Part shown: one piece after another, positions 11,995 through 23,926 of the stretch
Layout: each line of letters opens with the position of its first letter
Numbering within the stretch: position 1 is the first letter of the stretch
DNA from: Procambarus clarkii
Taxonomy: Eukaryota > Arthropoda > Malacostraca > Decapoda > Cambaridae
Assembly: GCF_040958095.1 (NCBI RefSeq)
Contig: NC_091185.1
Span: 18,884,229-18,948,228, forward strand
DNA: 64,000 bases
Direction: 5' to 3'
Made by a program: the position numbers and the translations under genes
Notes under the pieces: generated by a model
The model's input: only the letters and a program-made list of their open reading frames with translations
What the model was told of the DNA's origin: nothing
Database searches by the model: none

Positions 11995-12648
11995 TTAGTG
12001 TTTTAATAAGTTCTCCGATTCTGCTTCTAGTTCAGTTACTGCCTTATTATGCAAGTTAGTCAACGTAGGATCAGTTCTTTGCTGATAAATAAAATTTGAT
12101 TTTGATTTCAAGTCTGAAGAGCCAGATGTGGTAACTGGACTACACTCTCCCCTACCCCTTTTCCTAGGTGGTTTGGTGGAGGTGCTCCCCATCCTGTTCC
12201 CGTCCTCTTCTTCCAACTTGGCCATAAAAATGTCACAAAGATCCACTTCATTATTTGATTTATTAACCTCTAATTCTGTCTCCTGACTTACATTATTAGG
12301 AGTTTGTGATATTTGAGACTATGATTTTGACTGGGTCTCAGCACATGCTGGGTACATTACCTTGTCCTCAGAATCTGTCCATGCCCTAATCACCTCTGGC
12401 TTAGTTAGTATTATTGGGTGGTCATCTCTTTTAACTCGATTACCAGCAAGATCATTCCCCACTATTCGATCAATGCCAGCAACTGGTAATTTAGGACTAA
12501 CACCTACTAAAATTTTGCCTTTAATAATATCACAGTCAAGGTTTACATCCCTCAAGGGTACAGTCTGGAAATCTCCAGCGATTCCCTGTATAATCATTCT
12601 CTCCCCCGTCTCTGTAGACTGTATATATTGTAAAACACTCTTTAATAG
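11995..12648 (-). pseudogene. Protease C-terminal part and protease-integrase linker of the second Gmr1-like element
   Basis: Minus strand 12648-12319 encodes the C-terminal half of a retropepsin: the IIQGIAGDFQTVPL strand and the second conserved region GIDRIVGNDLAGN correspond to IILGNDFGN of element 1. The DTGA active-site region would lie beyond 12648, where the satellite begins. Segment 12246-11995 encodes an acidic and basic linker before the integrase. Stops near 12320 and 12250 break the frame. Confidence 0.7.
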
Positions 12649-14278
12649 TAATATATAAGAACACAGTGTCCATGCTTAAAGCACTAACTTGCCTGAACAC
12701 ACAAATTTGAGGTTAAAGTAACTTTAGACACACATACCCACCATCGACTCGAACCCTCGCCAGCACTGAGGCTTCAACAAAATCTGGCATGGCAGGTATG
12801 CACTGTACCCACTACACCACACTCAGAGCTTTAAAAGGGACGGAAATCTCGGAGCATTTAAGCCCCAAGCTCCGTCCCCCAAGATCAATAGAGTAGGTGA
12901 TAGGTCACTGACGATTTCCATCGAGAACCTATTAATATGGGAGAACACGGTGTCCATGCTTAATGCACTAGCTTGCCTGAACATGCACGTTTGAAGTTAA
13001 ACTAACTTTAGACACACATATTCACCAAGGACTCGAACTCTCGCCAGCACAGATGTTTCAACAACACCTGGCATGGCATGCACACACTGTACCCACTACA
13101 CCATACATAGAGCCTTAAAGGGGATGAAAATATTGGGTCATTTTAGCTGCAACCTCCGTCCCCAAAGACCACTAGAGTAGGACGCTAAAGTTTTCCATCA
13201 AGAATCTCTTAATATGGGAGAACACGGAGTCCATGCTTAATGCACTAACTTGCCTTAACACGCAAGTTAGAAGTCAAACTAACTTTAGACACACACACCC
13301 ATCAAGGACTCGAACCCTCGCGAGCACAGATGTTTTAATAACACCTGGCATGGCACGAATGCACTGTACCCGTTTCACCACAGTCGGAGCCTTAAAATGA
13401 ACGAAAATTTTGGGGCATTTAAGCCCCAACCTCCGTCCCCCAAGACCACTAAAGTAGGTGAGAGATCACTGACGATTTCCATCGAGAACCTGTTAATATA
13501 AGAGAACACAGTGTCCATGCTTAATTAATGCCCTATCTTGCCTGAACACGCATCTTTGAAGAAAAAATAACTTTTAGACACACCCACCCACCAGGGACTC
13601 AAACCCTCGCCAGCACAGATGCCTCAACAACACCTGGCATGGCAGGTACACACTGTACCCACTATACCACACTCAGAGCCTTAAAACAGTTGAAAATTTC
13701 GGGGCATTTAAACCTAAACCTTTATTCTCCAAGACCATTAAAGTAGGTGAGAGGTCACTAACGTTTTCAATAGTGAAAGTGTTAATATAGAGAACACGGT
13801 GTCCGTGCTTAATGCACTAACTTGTGTGAACACGCAAGTTTGAAATTAAACTAACTTTAGACACACCCACACACCCACCAGGGACTTGAAACCTTGTCAG
13901 CACAAATGCTTCAACAACACCTGGCATGGCAGGTACGCAATGTACTCACTACACCACATTCAGAGCCTTAAACTAACTATAGACACACACACCCACCAGG
14001 GACTTGAACCCTCGCCAGCACAGATGCTTCATCAACACCTGGCATCGCATGTACGCACTGTACCCACTACACCTCACTTAGAGCCTTAATTAAAAGGGAC
14101 GGAAATTTTGGAAATTTAAGCCGCAACCTCCGTCCCCAAGACCACTAGAGTAGATCACTAAACTTTTCCATTGAGAACCTGTTAATATGGGAGAACACAG
14201 TGTCCATGCTTAATGCACTAATTTGCCTGAACACGATAGTTTGAAGTTAAACTAACTTTAGACACACACACCCACTAG

Positions 14279-14353
14279 GGACTCGAACCCTTGTCAGCAC
14301 AGATGCTTCAACAACACCTGGTATGGCAGGTACACACTGTACCCACTACACCA
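14279..14353 (-). promoter_or_regulatory. tRNA-like internal RNA polymerase III promoter in a satellite monomer (example)
   Basis: On the minus strand, TGGTGTAGTGGGT (complement of 14341-14353) fits the A box TRGYNNARNNG. GGTTCGAGTCC (complement of 14279-14289) is a perfect B box, with AGGG/CCCT-type T-stem pairing in well-preserved monomers. Spacing is about 51 bases, within the range for tRNA genes and tRNA-derived SINEs. Equivalent boxes, variably mutated, occur near 12750, 13030, 13308, 13594, 13884, 14003, 14994, 15298, 37640, 37922 and 38213. Transcription is not shown by sequence. Confidence 0.7.
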
Positions 14354-15644
14354 CACTCCGAGCTTTAAAGGAGAAAGAAATTTCGGGGCATATAAATTCC
14401 ATCCTCCGTACCCCAAGACCACTAGAGTAAGTGAGATGTCACAGACGTTTTCTATTGAGAACCTGTTAATATGGGAGAACACGGAGTCCATGCTTATTGC
14501 ACTAACTTGCCTGATCACGCAAGTTTGAAGTTAAACAAACTTTAGACACACACCAGGGACACGAACCTTCGGCAGCACAGATGCTTCAACATCACCTGGC
14601 ATGAGAGTTATGCACTGTACCCACTACGCCACACTCAGAGCCCTAAGATGGATGGAAATTTGGGGACATTTAAGCCAAACCTGCATCTTTTAAGACCATT
14701 AGAGTAGGTGAGAGGTCACTGACGTTTTCTACCGAGAACCTGTTAATAAGGGAGAACACGGTGTTCAAGCTTACACTATACCACACCCAGAGCCTTAAAA
14801 GTGACGGAAATTTCAAGGCATTCGAGCCTCAACCTCCGTCCCCCAAGATCAATACAGTTGATGAGAGGTCACTGACGTTTTCTATCCTGAACCTGTAAAT
14901 ATAGAGAACACGGTATCCATGCTTAATGCACTAACTTGTCTGAACACGCAAGTTTGCGGTTAAACTAACTTTAGACACAAACATCCACCAGGGACTCGAA
15001 CCCTGGCCAGCACAGATGGTTCAACAACACCTGGCTGCTTCAACAACAACTGGCATGGCGGGTATGCAATGTACCCTCTACTCCGCACTCAGAGCCTTTA
15101 AAGGGACGAAAACTTCAGGTCATTTAAACCCCAACCTGTGTTCCCCAGGACCACTAGAGTAGCTGAGAGGTCACTGACGTTTTCTATCGAGAACCTGTTA
15201 ATATGGGAGAACATGGTGTCCATGCTTAATGCACTAACTTGCCTGAACTCGCAAGTGTGACGTTTAACTAACTATAGACACACGTACACCCACCAGGGAC
15301 TCAAACCCTCACAAGCACAGATGCTTCAACCACACCCCCATGGCAAGTATACACTGTACCCATTTCACCACAGTCAGAGCCTTAAAAGGGACAAAAATTT
15401 TGGTGCATTTAAGCCCCAACCTCCGTCCCCAAAGACCATTAGAGTAGGTGAGAGGTCACTGAACTTTTCCATCGAGAACCTGTTAATATGGGAGAACACG
15501 GTTTACATGCATAATGCACTAACTTGCCTGAACACACATGTTTGAAGTTAAATTAACTTTAGACATACATACTCACCAAAGACTCAAACCATCTTCAGCA
15601 CAAATGCTTCAACAACACTTGGCATGGAAGGTATGCAATGTACC

Positions 15645-15648
15645 TCTA
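15645..15648. other. Target-site duplication TCTA of the composite LTR element (pair at 37243-37246)
   Basis: TCTA precedes the 5' LTR and also follows the 3' LTR at 37243-37246. Joining the flanks gives a continuous satellite monomer across the site, so the empty site is effectively visible. Four bases is a usual duplication length for LTR elements. Confidence 0.85.
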
Positions 15649-15885
15649 TGTAACAATTGAAGCTGTTTTAAAAATAAGTAATTGTAAGGGAGACAGGGGG
15701 ATACGCCTTTGTACTTTAGTGAGAGTCATGTTGTAGTTTGACCTGACCCAAGCAAGGTCATATCTCCTGAGGATTAGCGGGTGAAATACAAAATGGCCGC
15801 CACCTTTGTCTTAAAGCAACGTATTATGAATTATTTTACAGAATTCAGTAATTTAGAGAAATTAGTCTTCATTCATATTGTACTC
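15649..15885 (+). repeat. 5' LTR, first part, of the composite Ty3/gypsy element (element 2)
   Basis: Begins TGTAACA. From about 15695 it matches 35997-36176 of the 3' LTR, including the segment that passes through AAAATGGCCGCCACC. It is interrupted after 15885 by a LINE and resumes at 20824. The first ~45-50 bases have no clear match in the 3' LTR. Confidence 0.85.
15880..15885. other. Target-site duplication GTACTC of the inserted LINE (pair at 20824-20829)
   Basis: GTACTC occurs once in the uninterrupted 3' LTR (near 36173-36178). In the 5' LTR it flanks both ends of the LINE at 15886-20823. Confidence 0.8.
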
Positions 15886-16662
15886 TGGGCGTTACTCTGC
15901 TCTACTCTGCTCTGCTCTTACTCTGCTCTGCGCGTGAGAGGGGAAGGGCCACGCTATGCGAGCTCCGCGGAAAACAATATAAATCTAGGGATATTTCAGT
16001 GATACAGGAACTAAACACAATCAGATAACTTTTAAAGTGTGTCTCAACATATTAATCAATATTTCATAGTGATTACCATCCGACCGTTTGTGTTCAAGGA
16101 AAATAAGTGAAATTCGTGTGTAGTCAAGGCCTGCCCTCGTGGTGCCAGGAGGCCTTAGGCAATAGTTGCCAAGTCGTCAATAAATCACATCTCTCGCTAT
16201 TGAAACATCAAGAAATCAGTGCCCATAGGGCTAAGCTCTCTATGCAAAACGTGTGTCTATTATAACAAAAATTAAGATAACATATTTTAATATCAAGTGA
16301 ACAAATTATACACAAAATAAGTCCGTCGTGTGTATGTAAACAAGGGCCATTTAGAGGTAGGCCCACCCCAGTACCCTCTGTGTGTGTATTCTTTCAAATA
16401 GTGTAACGTTCTCAGGTAACTAGTGCCAAGACACAGAAACTAGACGCCTCCGCTATAAGGTAACTAGTGGGAAAATGCAAGTAATGTAATCTAACAAATG
16501 AACAAAACAAATTAAGGGTGTGACACGTGGTAGCAACACTGGCCGTCCATACTGCCCCTCCGGGCCTATCTCAAGTTGGTAAACACCCACGGTCAACACC
16601 CACGGCCACAACCCCCCACCGGTCAACACCCCACCTTGTAAGACCATCACTACTGAACAGAA

Positions 16663-17754
16663 ATGTTCAACAAAAATGGCTTTGATAAAAACGTGCATAG
16701 AATGCAACATGAAGGTTGCATCCAACAGAGCTTTCAATGCCAACTCTGTTCAGCAGCCATACACAAAAAATGTGCCAACATGACTGATAATTCAAGGAGA
16801 AATAGTCCCAGTGACCACTCTGTGTACTGGCTCTGCAAAAAAGATGATGTAACTTTTTTGAAGATGATGGAAATCCTGGATAAAACTCCCGCCGAAAACA
16901 GAGAACTACTAATTAATGCCTGCATAGCAATTTCTAATGTCTTCAAACAAACTGTACAAGACACCAAGGTACAACCAGATGCAGCACAGAGCTCAGTGGC
17001 AGCGGCGCCTGAGCAGAGCAGGGAGTCGGGGATGCCTGAGCAGGGCACGGAGTAGGGGACGCCTGAGCAGGGCACGAAGGTGGGGACGCCTGAGCAGGGC
17101 ACGGAGTCGGGGACGCCTGAGCAGGGCGTAGAGTCGGGGACGCCTGAGCAGAGCGCGGAGCCGGGGACCCCTGAGCGGAGTGCGGAGGCCCCTGAGCAGA
17201 GCGCGGTGTCAACAGCGCCGGATCAAAGTGCGGTGTCGCAGGCACCGGAGCAGAGCGCGGTGTCACAGGCCCCGGAGCAGAGTACAGTGTCGGGGACGCC
17301 ACAACAGAGTGCGGTCCCTGGCAAAGGGAAACAAACAAAACAAGGACCCAAAATCTGTTGGTATTTCAAATGGGCAACCTATAAGCATGGGGAATCGGAA
17401 AGAACAAGTGGAACATGTAAATACGATAACCGTAGAAAGTGCAGAAACATTCTCAATACAGGTAAATATATCAAAAGCTGTGAATTATTTCACCCAGAAA
17501 TTTGCAAGAACTCTTTGGACAGGAAAGAGTGCTTCAATGCTGAATGTCCAGCTTTTCATATAAGAGGTACCAGGCGAATTAAACCGACAGATCGCCACTA
17601 TGAAAACAGCCACTACTCCATCGACCAAGATAATTTTTTAGCAAGAGGAGGAGGAGAAGAATGGCTAAAAGTGACCAGACTCTACCACCAACTCGGTCAA
17701 ATGCTAGAGAGGACGCAAACACAGTGGCCTCCTTACCAGAGCCTCAGATATTAA
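16663..17754 (+). pseudogene. LINE ORF1 with PHD-like finger, repeat region and CCCH-type zinc region
   Basis: About 363 codons in one frame, broken once by TAG at 17053-17055. The N-terminus has Cys/His spacing of a PHD-like finger (CQLCSAAIHKKCANM, later YWLCKK). The middle is a tandem Pro/Glu/Gln/Ser repeat with a TPEQG/APEQS core, about 90 residues. The C-terminus has a Cys/His-rich region (CWYFKWATYKHG, CKYDNRRKC, CELFHPEIC, CFNAECPAFH) resembling CCCH fingers. PHD-like fingers are known in ORF1 of some CR1-group LINEs. The end overlaps the ORF2 start by about 90 bases in another frame. Confidence 0.75.
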
Positions 17755-20700
17755 CACCAAATAAAGCATCCAACACTTCCACTAACACGATAACATCATT
17801 TATATTTGCCAACATCCAGGGTATAAAAACACGCAAATCCAACAAAGTTCACTTTATAGATGGTCTCCTTCATGAGGCAAATGCAATGTTTACAGCCCTA
17901 ACGGAAACTCACACCAAGGACTACCTTGATGGTGAAATATGGATCACAGAGTACAATCTTTTCAGATGTGATAGGAAACACCGGCTTCAGGGTGGGGTCA
18001 GCCTCTACATCAAAGACACACTCATCTGTACTGAGCTGCTAAACACCTCAAATGATATGGTGGAAGTGCTGATAGTCAAAATAGAGATCCTAAATGTAGT
18101 TGTTGTCCTTGTATATAAGTCACCAGAGGCAAACTCTCAGCAGTTTAAAGACCAACTAATGAAAATAGAACACTGCTTGGAAAACCTCACAAATCCAGCT
18201 CCGAACATCATCTTGCTTGCGGACTTCAGCCTACGGCACCTGAAATGGAAGCACCTGGCAAATACAGTAATATCAGAAAGAATACCAGGAAGTAGCCTAA
18301 ATGAACAGGCACATGCAAATGACCTGCTACGGATGTGCGACAGGTTTGCCTTAAACCAGCCAATAGTAGAACCAACTAGGAAGGAGAACACGCTGAACCT
18401 CGTTTTCACTAATAATGATGAATTGAACGGGAACATAATGATTACAAATACCTGTTACTCAGATCACAACTTAATTGAAGTTCTGACAACCCTGGGAAAT
18501 GGACCTTCAAAACCAGTCCAGATTCCCGGTGGAGGAGATTTCAGCAAATTCAACTTCAATAATAAACAGATAAACTGGGAGCAAATAAACCAGGGCTTTA
18601 CAGAAATAAACTGGGAAGAACAGCTAGAAAATGCAAACCTGAACCAGTGCCTGGAAAAAATAAGCTCAGTAGCACTAGAAATATGTTCAAACCGCATACC
18701 CCTAAGAAAAAAAGAGAAAGAAATGCAGATTGGAACGGGAACGTCGTTCCCTATATAGACGCAGAAAACGAATCGCGGAACAACTTGAGAGTCGCACCCT
18801 ATCTCAAGAACGGTGAAGAAGGTTAGGTAGAGAAATAGAAACAATTGAACTCAAGCTACAAGAATCATACAAAACCCAGGAGAGGCAAAGAGAGCAAAAG
18901 GCCATCAATGAAATAGAGAGAAATCCGAAATATTTTTTCTCCTATGCAAAATCAAGATCAAAAACCACATCTAGTATCGGGCCCCTGCGAAAGGGAGATG
19001 GAACTTTCACCGATGACAACAAAGAAATGAGCGAGTTACTGAGGAAGCAGTACGACTCTGTTTTCAGCGAGCCATTAAACGCACTAAAGATTAATAACCC
19101 AAATGAATTTTTCATGGATATGATACCAACATCAAATCATATATCTGACGTCGCCCTATCCCCACTGGATTTTGAAGAAGCCATAAACAGTATGCCTATG
19201 CACTCTGCACCAGGCCCGGATTCTTGGAACTCCATATTCATCAAGAACTGTAAAAAAAAAACTATCGCAGGCCCTTCACATTCTGTGGAGACAAAGCCTA
19301 GATACTGGCGTTATCCCTGACATACTAAAAACAGCAGAGATAGCACCACTCCATAAAGGAGGAAATAAGGCTAAGGCAAAAAATTACAGACCGATAGCAC
19401 TAACATCGCACATCATATAAACTTTTGAGAGAGTGCTAAGAAGTAAGATCACAAAATACATGGAATCACAGCATCTCCATAACCCCAGACAACATGGTTT
19501 CAGAACAGAGCGCTCTTGCCTGTCGCAGTTGCTGGACCACTATGATATGGCATTAGATGCTAGGGAAGACAAACAAAACTCTGATGTAATTTCCACATAT
19601 TTCGCAAAAGCTTTTGATAAATGTGACCATGGTGTTATTGCACATAAAATGCGTTCAAAAGGAATTACCGGGAAAATGGGCAGATGGATCTACAATTTCC
19701 TGACTAACAGAACCCAGTGTGTAATAGTCAACAAAATAAAATCCAGCCCATTAACCGTGAAGAGCTCAGTTCCCCAGGGTACTATGCTTGCTCCAGTACT
19801 TTTTCTCATCCTCATATCGGACATAGACAAGAATACAACCTATACCACTGTATCATCCTTTGCAGATGACACTAGGATTTTCATGAGAGTTGGCAACATA
19901 GAGGACACGGCAAACCTCCAATCAGATGTAGATCAGGTCTTTCTATGGGCTACAGAAAATAATATGGTGTTTAACGAAGATAAGTTCCAGCTCATGCGCT
20001 ACGGAAAAATTGCAAATATAAAAACCGGAAACCGCGTACAAAACTCAGGCAAATCATAACATAGAACGAAAAGGCAATGTAAAGGATCTGGATGTACTCA
20101 TGTCGGAAGACCTTACTTTTAAAGAACACAATAAAGTAGCCGTCACAACTGCAAGAAAAATGACAGGTTGGATAACAAGAACTTTTCACACTAGAGATGC
20201 TATACCAATGATGATACTTTTCAAAAAGCTTGTGCTCTCAAGAGTGGAGTACTGCTGCACAATGACAGCCCCTTTCAAAGCTGGAGAAATTGCTGACCTG
20301 GAAAGCGTGCAGAGATCCTTTACTGCTAGAATCCACTCAGTAAAACATCTAAATTACTGGGACCGACTAAAGACACTAAATCTGTACTCCCTTGAGCGCA
20401 GGCGGGAGAGATACATAATAATTTACAGGTGGAAAATAATTCAGGGGCTGGTCCCAAACCTGCACACAGAAATAACATCACATGAGACCAGAAGACATAG
20501 CAGGATGTGCAGAATACCCCCGTTGAAAAGAAGAAGTGCAACAGGTACTCTTAGAGATAACTCTATCAACATCAGAGGCCCGAGACTATTCAACATGCTT
20601 CCACTACACATAAGGGGCATAACTGGCCGACCCCTCACAGTGTTCAAGAGAGAACTGGATAAGCACCTCCAAAGGATACCTGATCAACCAGGCTGTGACT

Positions 20701-20795
20701 CATACGTCAAGCTGCGAGCAGCCGCGTCTAACAGCCTGGTTGATCAGTCCAGCAACCAGGAGGCCTGGTCAACGACCGGGCCGCGGGGACGCTAA
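17661..20795 (+). pseudogene. LINE ORF2: APE endonuclease and reverse transcriptase, inactivated
   Basis: Starts with a short linker, then an APE-type endonuclease (FANIQGI, TETHTKDY, YSDHN). The usual GDFN motif reads LADFSLRHLKW, losing the catalytic Asn. RT follows with SAPGPDSW, NYRPIALTS, QGTMLAPVLF and FADDTRIF. In motif A the expected Asp-Phe reads Tyr-Phe (TYFAKAFDK), so a catalytic Asp is lost. Frameshifts occur near 18730, at the A-run near 19253 and near 20040, plus a stop near 19420. The C-terminal segment (20100-20795) carries the VEYCCTM and LERRRERY motifs common in CR1-like and related LINEs. Non-functional copy. Confidence 0.88.
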
Positions 20796-20823
20796 GCCCT
20801 GGAAGCACCTCAAGGTAACCAAG

Positions 20824-21902
20824 GTACTCAATAGTATTTCTGGTTAAAGTATCAAGAGTATCCTAAATTGGCAGAATACTTTAGTAAGTCACCATCAGTG
20901 ACGTCACTAGTGGGACTAGCCCTGGACGCGGAACGATTTGGGCAACCTTAGGTCTAGGGTCACCAAAGCTTTCCATATTTTAGTCATTGTCAAAGGTCAA
21001 ATAGCCATTTTGTAATCGGAAATAACTCTTCCCTAAGATGCCTGTGTAATTACTTTCAGTTAAAAGAGTTCAACCATCTGGGCCGTTCAGTACAACAGAG
21101 ATTAGTTGATTCAACTTAAACCCTGCTAGTAACTTAGTAAGCCAGGCGGAGGGATACCCATCTGGGCTTCTGTGTTGAGCAGAGCGAGGTAGATCAGTGT
21201 GGACAAGGCAATGACTAGGGAAGGTGACCCACTCTCCACCTCTCCCCGAAACCAGCACTACACCAGCTGGTCAGCCATAAGAGGTATAGTTGCTACGGTT
21301 TGGTATAGGAGTTAGTTCATCTCATGCCTTAAGTCAGGGAGTGTTAATGATAGGGAGTGCTTTGATTTAGATTTTGTTTTAGATTTTGAACAAATTATTT
21401 AGTTAGTAAATTGGATTTTATTATTTCCATTTCATGTTCTATTATTCATTGTCCTTGACATGTGGTTTCCACGAGGCCGAGTTTTCGTTGGGCCGCAGAG
21501 CATAACACAGATTAAGAGTTCAGCTATCCCTTTGTTTGTTAATATTACCCCACACTTAACGTAGATTCATCCCTCCTATTCCAACTAACTGGGGATCAAG
21601 CCCCAAGGTTTATTGAGAGCATAATTGGTCCAGACCTCGGTTACTGCTCCCCAGTGTTAATGGTCTGGTGGTGGCGGCGTAAGGAGTTTCTAGAGTTTGC
21701 TAGGGATCTGGTTCCACGTCATAAAGACTGTAGAATCTTCGCCGGTCAAAACGGCTTAAGACCACGTGGCGTGGGATTCGGCTAGAGTAGTAGCTATGGG
21801 GTCCCTTGGATTGAAGAGAGAATAAATCAGAATACGGGTAGGGGTAGGGGTAGGGGTAAAAGGAGAGAGTGAGAAGATCCCCCCCCCCCCATCCGTGTTA
21901 CA
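20824..21902 (+). repeat. 5' LTR, second part, of element 2
   Basis: Resumes with GTACTCAATAG and closely matches 36173-37242. It ends with a C-run and GTGTTACA, pairing with TGTAACA at 15649. Without the LINE the LTR is about 1.3 kb. A short minus-strand open frame (21258-21070) recurs at 36607-36419 and is only LTR sequence. Confidence 0.9.
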
Positions 21903-23926
21903 ATGGTGCACAGTGGTGCACCATTGTAATTGTAATTGTTTCAACAATTTTGTTTGAAATGGGTGAAATTTATTGGGTAAGGAGACCACTCCGAGTTGAT
22001 TGAACTGGGTACCTTACTCGACCCATTGCAATTGACTCAGAGATGTTGGGAGCCACCTTACTCTCAACAGCAGTTTCTTATGGGCTGTCGGGGCGGATTT
22101 ATCTGTGGGACGCAAGGAAATTTATCCGAGGGCGTTGTTTGACGACCCAAAACGCTAGGAAAAACGTTAAATCCGTGAAAGGGGTTGCGGCTGCCGAGGG
22201 GACGGGCTAGTATGATACCTAGCAGCGATTCAACGACTAAGTGATCGCACACTTAGTGGAGGTCGAGTTGTATCTAGTCTTAATTGTTGCTGAAAGCTGC
22301 GTGCTGCTCTGTTGGAACTTAGATGGTCGAGGCCCCTAGGCGCGGTACGGCGAGCCGGTAGGAGCGATTATATGATTAAGTCGAGTGAAGCTTCGAATTA
22401 AGTAGAGTTAAATTTAATTAACATATTTCCTCGTATTTGTTTCTAGATATTAAAATTTTCCCCTAAATTCAGTCCCCTGTTATAAATTTTTCCCAAGTGT
22501 TCTGTGTTTTTCCTTGTACATTAGGCTAAGTCCGTAAATTTATTATTTCTATCTCTATTGCATTAGTCTAAGTCAGAGGCGTGTTTTCTAGAGCGTAGTT
22601 AATCCTTTGGACTTAGGACTATATGTCGGTCACTATCGTTACAGTGAGTGAGTTTATGTTAAGCGATAGTGATTTTCGTTGTAAATGTGTGATCGAGTTC
22701 GTGGAATTATTTCTAAGTGTATGGTGGGATAGGTTTTCGGCTAAGTCAACGTCGGAAAGTCGTTAACTGTGGTTAATTTGTATTCGCGGATAAGTGTATG
22801 ATATGGGCATCAATAGGATTCCCCAGTCGATGTGAGTGATATTTTTCTAGTTTTTACCAGTAAGACGGTAGAATTTGCGTTTTTAGACAGAAATTTTTTT
22901 TGGTGGAAACGTAGGTGGAAAAAGTTTTAAGTCCAGCTTGGGCTAGAATCTGATTTTTTGGCAAAAATTCGAATTTTCATGTTTTGTGTATATTCCAGGG
23001 CCAGTATTACTCTCTAGTGTGCCGAAGGGATGTAATTCTGATCTTAAGCATTAGACAGCGATAATTACATTCTTGCCGAATTTCGTTATTTTTTGAGAAA
23101 ATTGTGTTGTGATTTTTTTTTGTCAAAGACCAGTTGAGGTGAAAACCTCGTATTTTGACGGAAAATCGAATTAATGAGTGTTTAAACCGCCTGAAGTGTC
23201 AGTATTGTTCTCTGTACATCGCCAGTATTAAATAATAGCGTATTTATATCTGTGAGCGAAAAACCCATTTTTGACGAATTATGGGAGTTTTGCGATATTT
23301 GGGTAATAGACTTTTTTTCGGGTGCAGAAAATTTGTCAGATTTCAGCATTGAGTAAAACCGCAGTTTCGGTGAAAATTCAATTTAATTAAACAAATACAT
23401 GTCCTGGGTGTCTATACTATTATCACTAGAGCGGTTTATTAACGTAAAACTAGTTATTTTCCTTCAGAATAAAAAGTTTGATTTTTAAGCGCTTAAGCGA
23501 AAAAGCGTGGGACTTGTGTTTTTAGCGCAGCGAGTCCCGCTCCATCAGTCATCTGTGGCCACGCTGTTCACTTCAAGTGCGTCTAGTGTTCAAGTACAGT
23601 AAATTTTATTTATTAATCCATCACGAGTGCTGCACGTTAATTACTTTATCATTTTATTGTTTTTATATAAATTAGATTCTTTAATTTTTTAACATAAAGG
23701 ACTTAGTTTTCAGTAATAGAACTTCGGATTAGTTCGCGATAGGACACGAGTGCGGGGCAGACGCGCATTCATTGCTTTCACTTCAGCGATTCTCTCGATT
23801 AATCGTTGTATTTCCTAGTTTTGGGAATTTAGTTAGTTTTCTCTTTTGGAAAAGAGCTGTGATTTTTTTTTTTTTATTTGTGTAAGATCTCGGTTGTAGT
23901 GAGAATCTGGGTAGAGGAATAATTAA
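21903..23926 (+). other. Long untranslated leader and primer-binding region of element 2
   Basis: Directly after the LTR comes TGGTGCACAGTGGTGCACC (21904-21922). It starts with TGG as expected for a primer-binding site, and an 11-base inverted repeat (CAATGGTGCAC/GTGCACCATTG) covers it. The next 2 kb has no credible coding region and is AT-rich with scattered T-runs. A 2-kb leader is long for this superfamily. Confidence 0.55.

Larger units (their letters stand above)
12649..15648. repeat. ~285-bp satellite array (left part) with tRNA-like monomers
   Basis: About eleven head-to-tail monomers of roughly 275-300 bp, some truncated (near 13970-14090 and 14750-14890). Each contains GAGAACACGGTGTCCATGCT, then a block ending in a tRNA-like promoter on the minus strand. 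Monomers differ by perhaps 5-15 percent, so the array is not freshly amplified. The array continues at 37243-38292, beyond the inserted LTR retrotransposon; removing the insert restores a normal monomer at the junction. Confidence 0.9.
15886..20823 (+). mobile_element. Full-length but degenerate LINE inserted in the 5' LTR of element 2
   Basis: A 4.94-kb non-LTR retrotransposon with a ~780-bp 5' UTR (15886-16662), ORF1 and ORF2. The short 3' end carries a GC-rich hairpin (GGCCTGGTC ... GACCGGGCC, around 20761-20783). It interrupts an LTR whose uninterrupted copy is at 35997-37242, and the GTACTC duplication defines both ends. No poly-A tail is visible. Confidence 0.88.

Noticed and set aside
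12649-15648. Possible CRISPR-like or tRNA gene cluster
   Set aside because: Monomers are ~285 bp with diverged sequence and no spacer logic. The tRNA-like block lacks a complete cloverleaf in most monomers, so functional tRNA genes are not claimed.
16663-17754. Host PHD-finger gene
   Set aside because: It is flanked by LINE ORF2 within a unit bounded by the GTACTC duplication, so it is LINE ORF1.
21070-21258. 62-codon minus-strand frame repeated at 36419-36607
   Set aside because: LTR sequence of element 2 present in both LTRs, not a gene.
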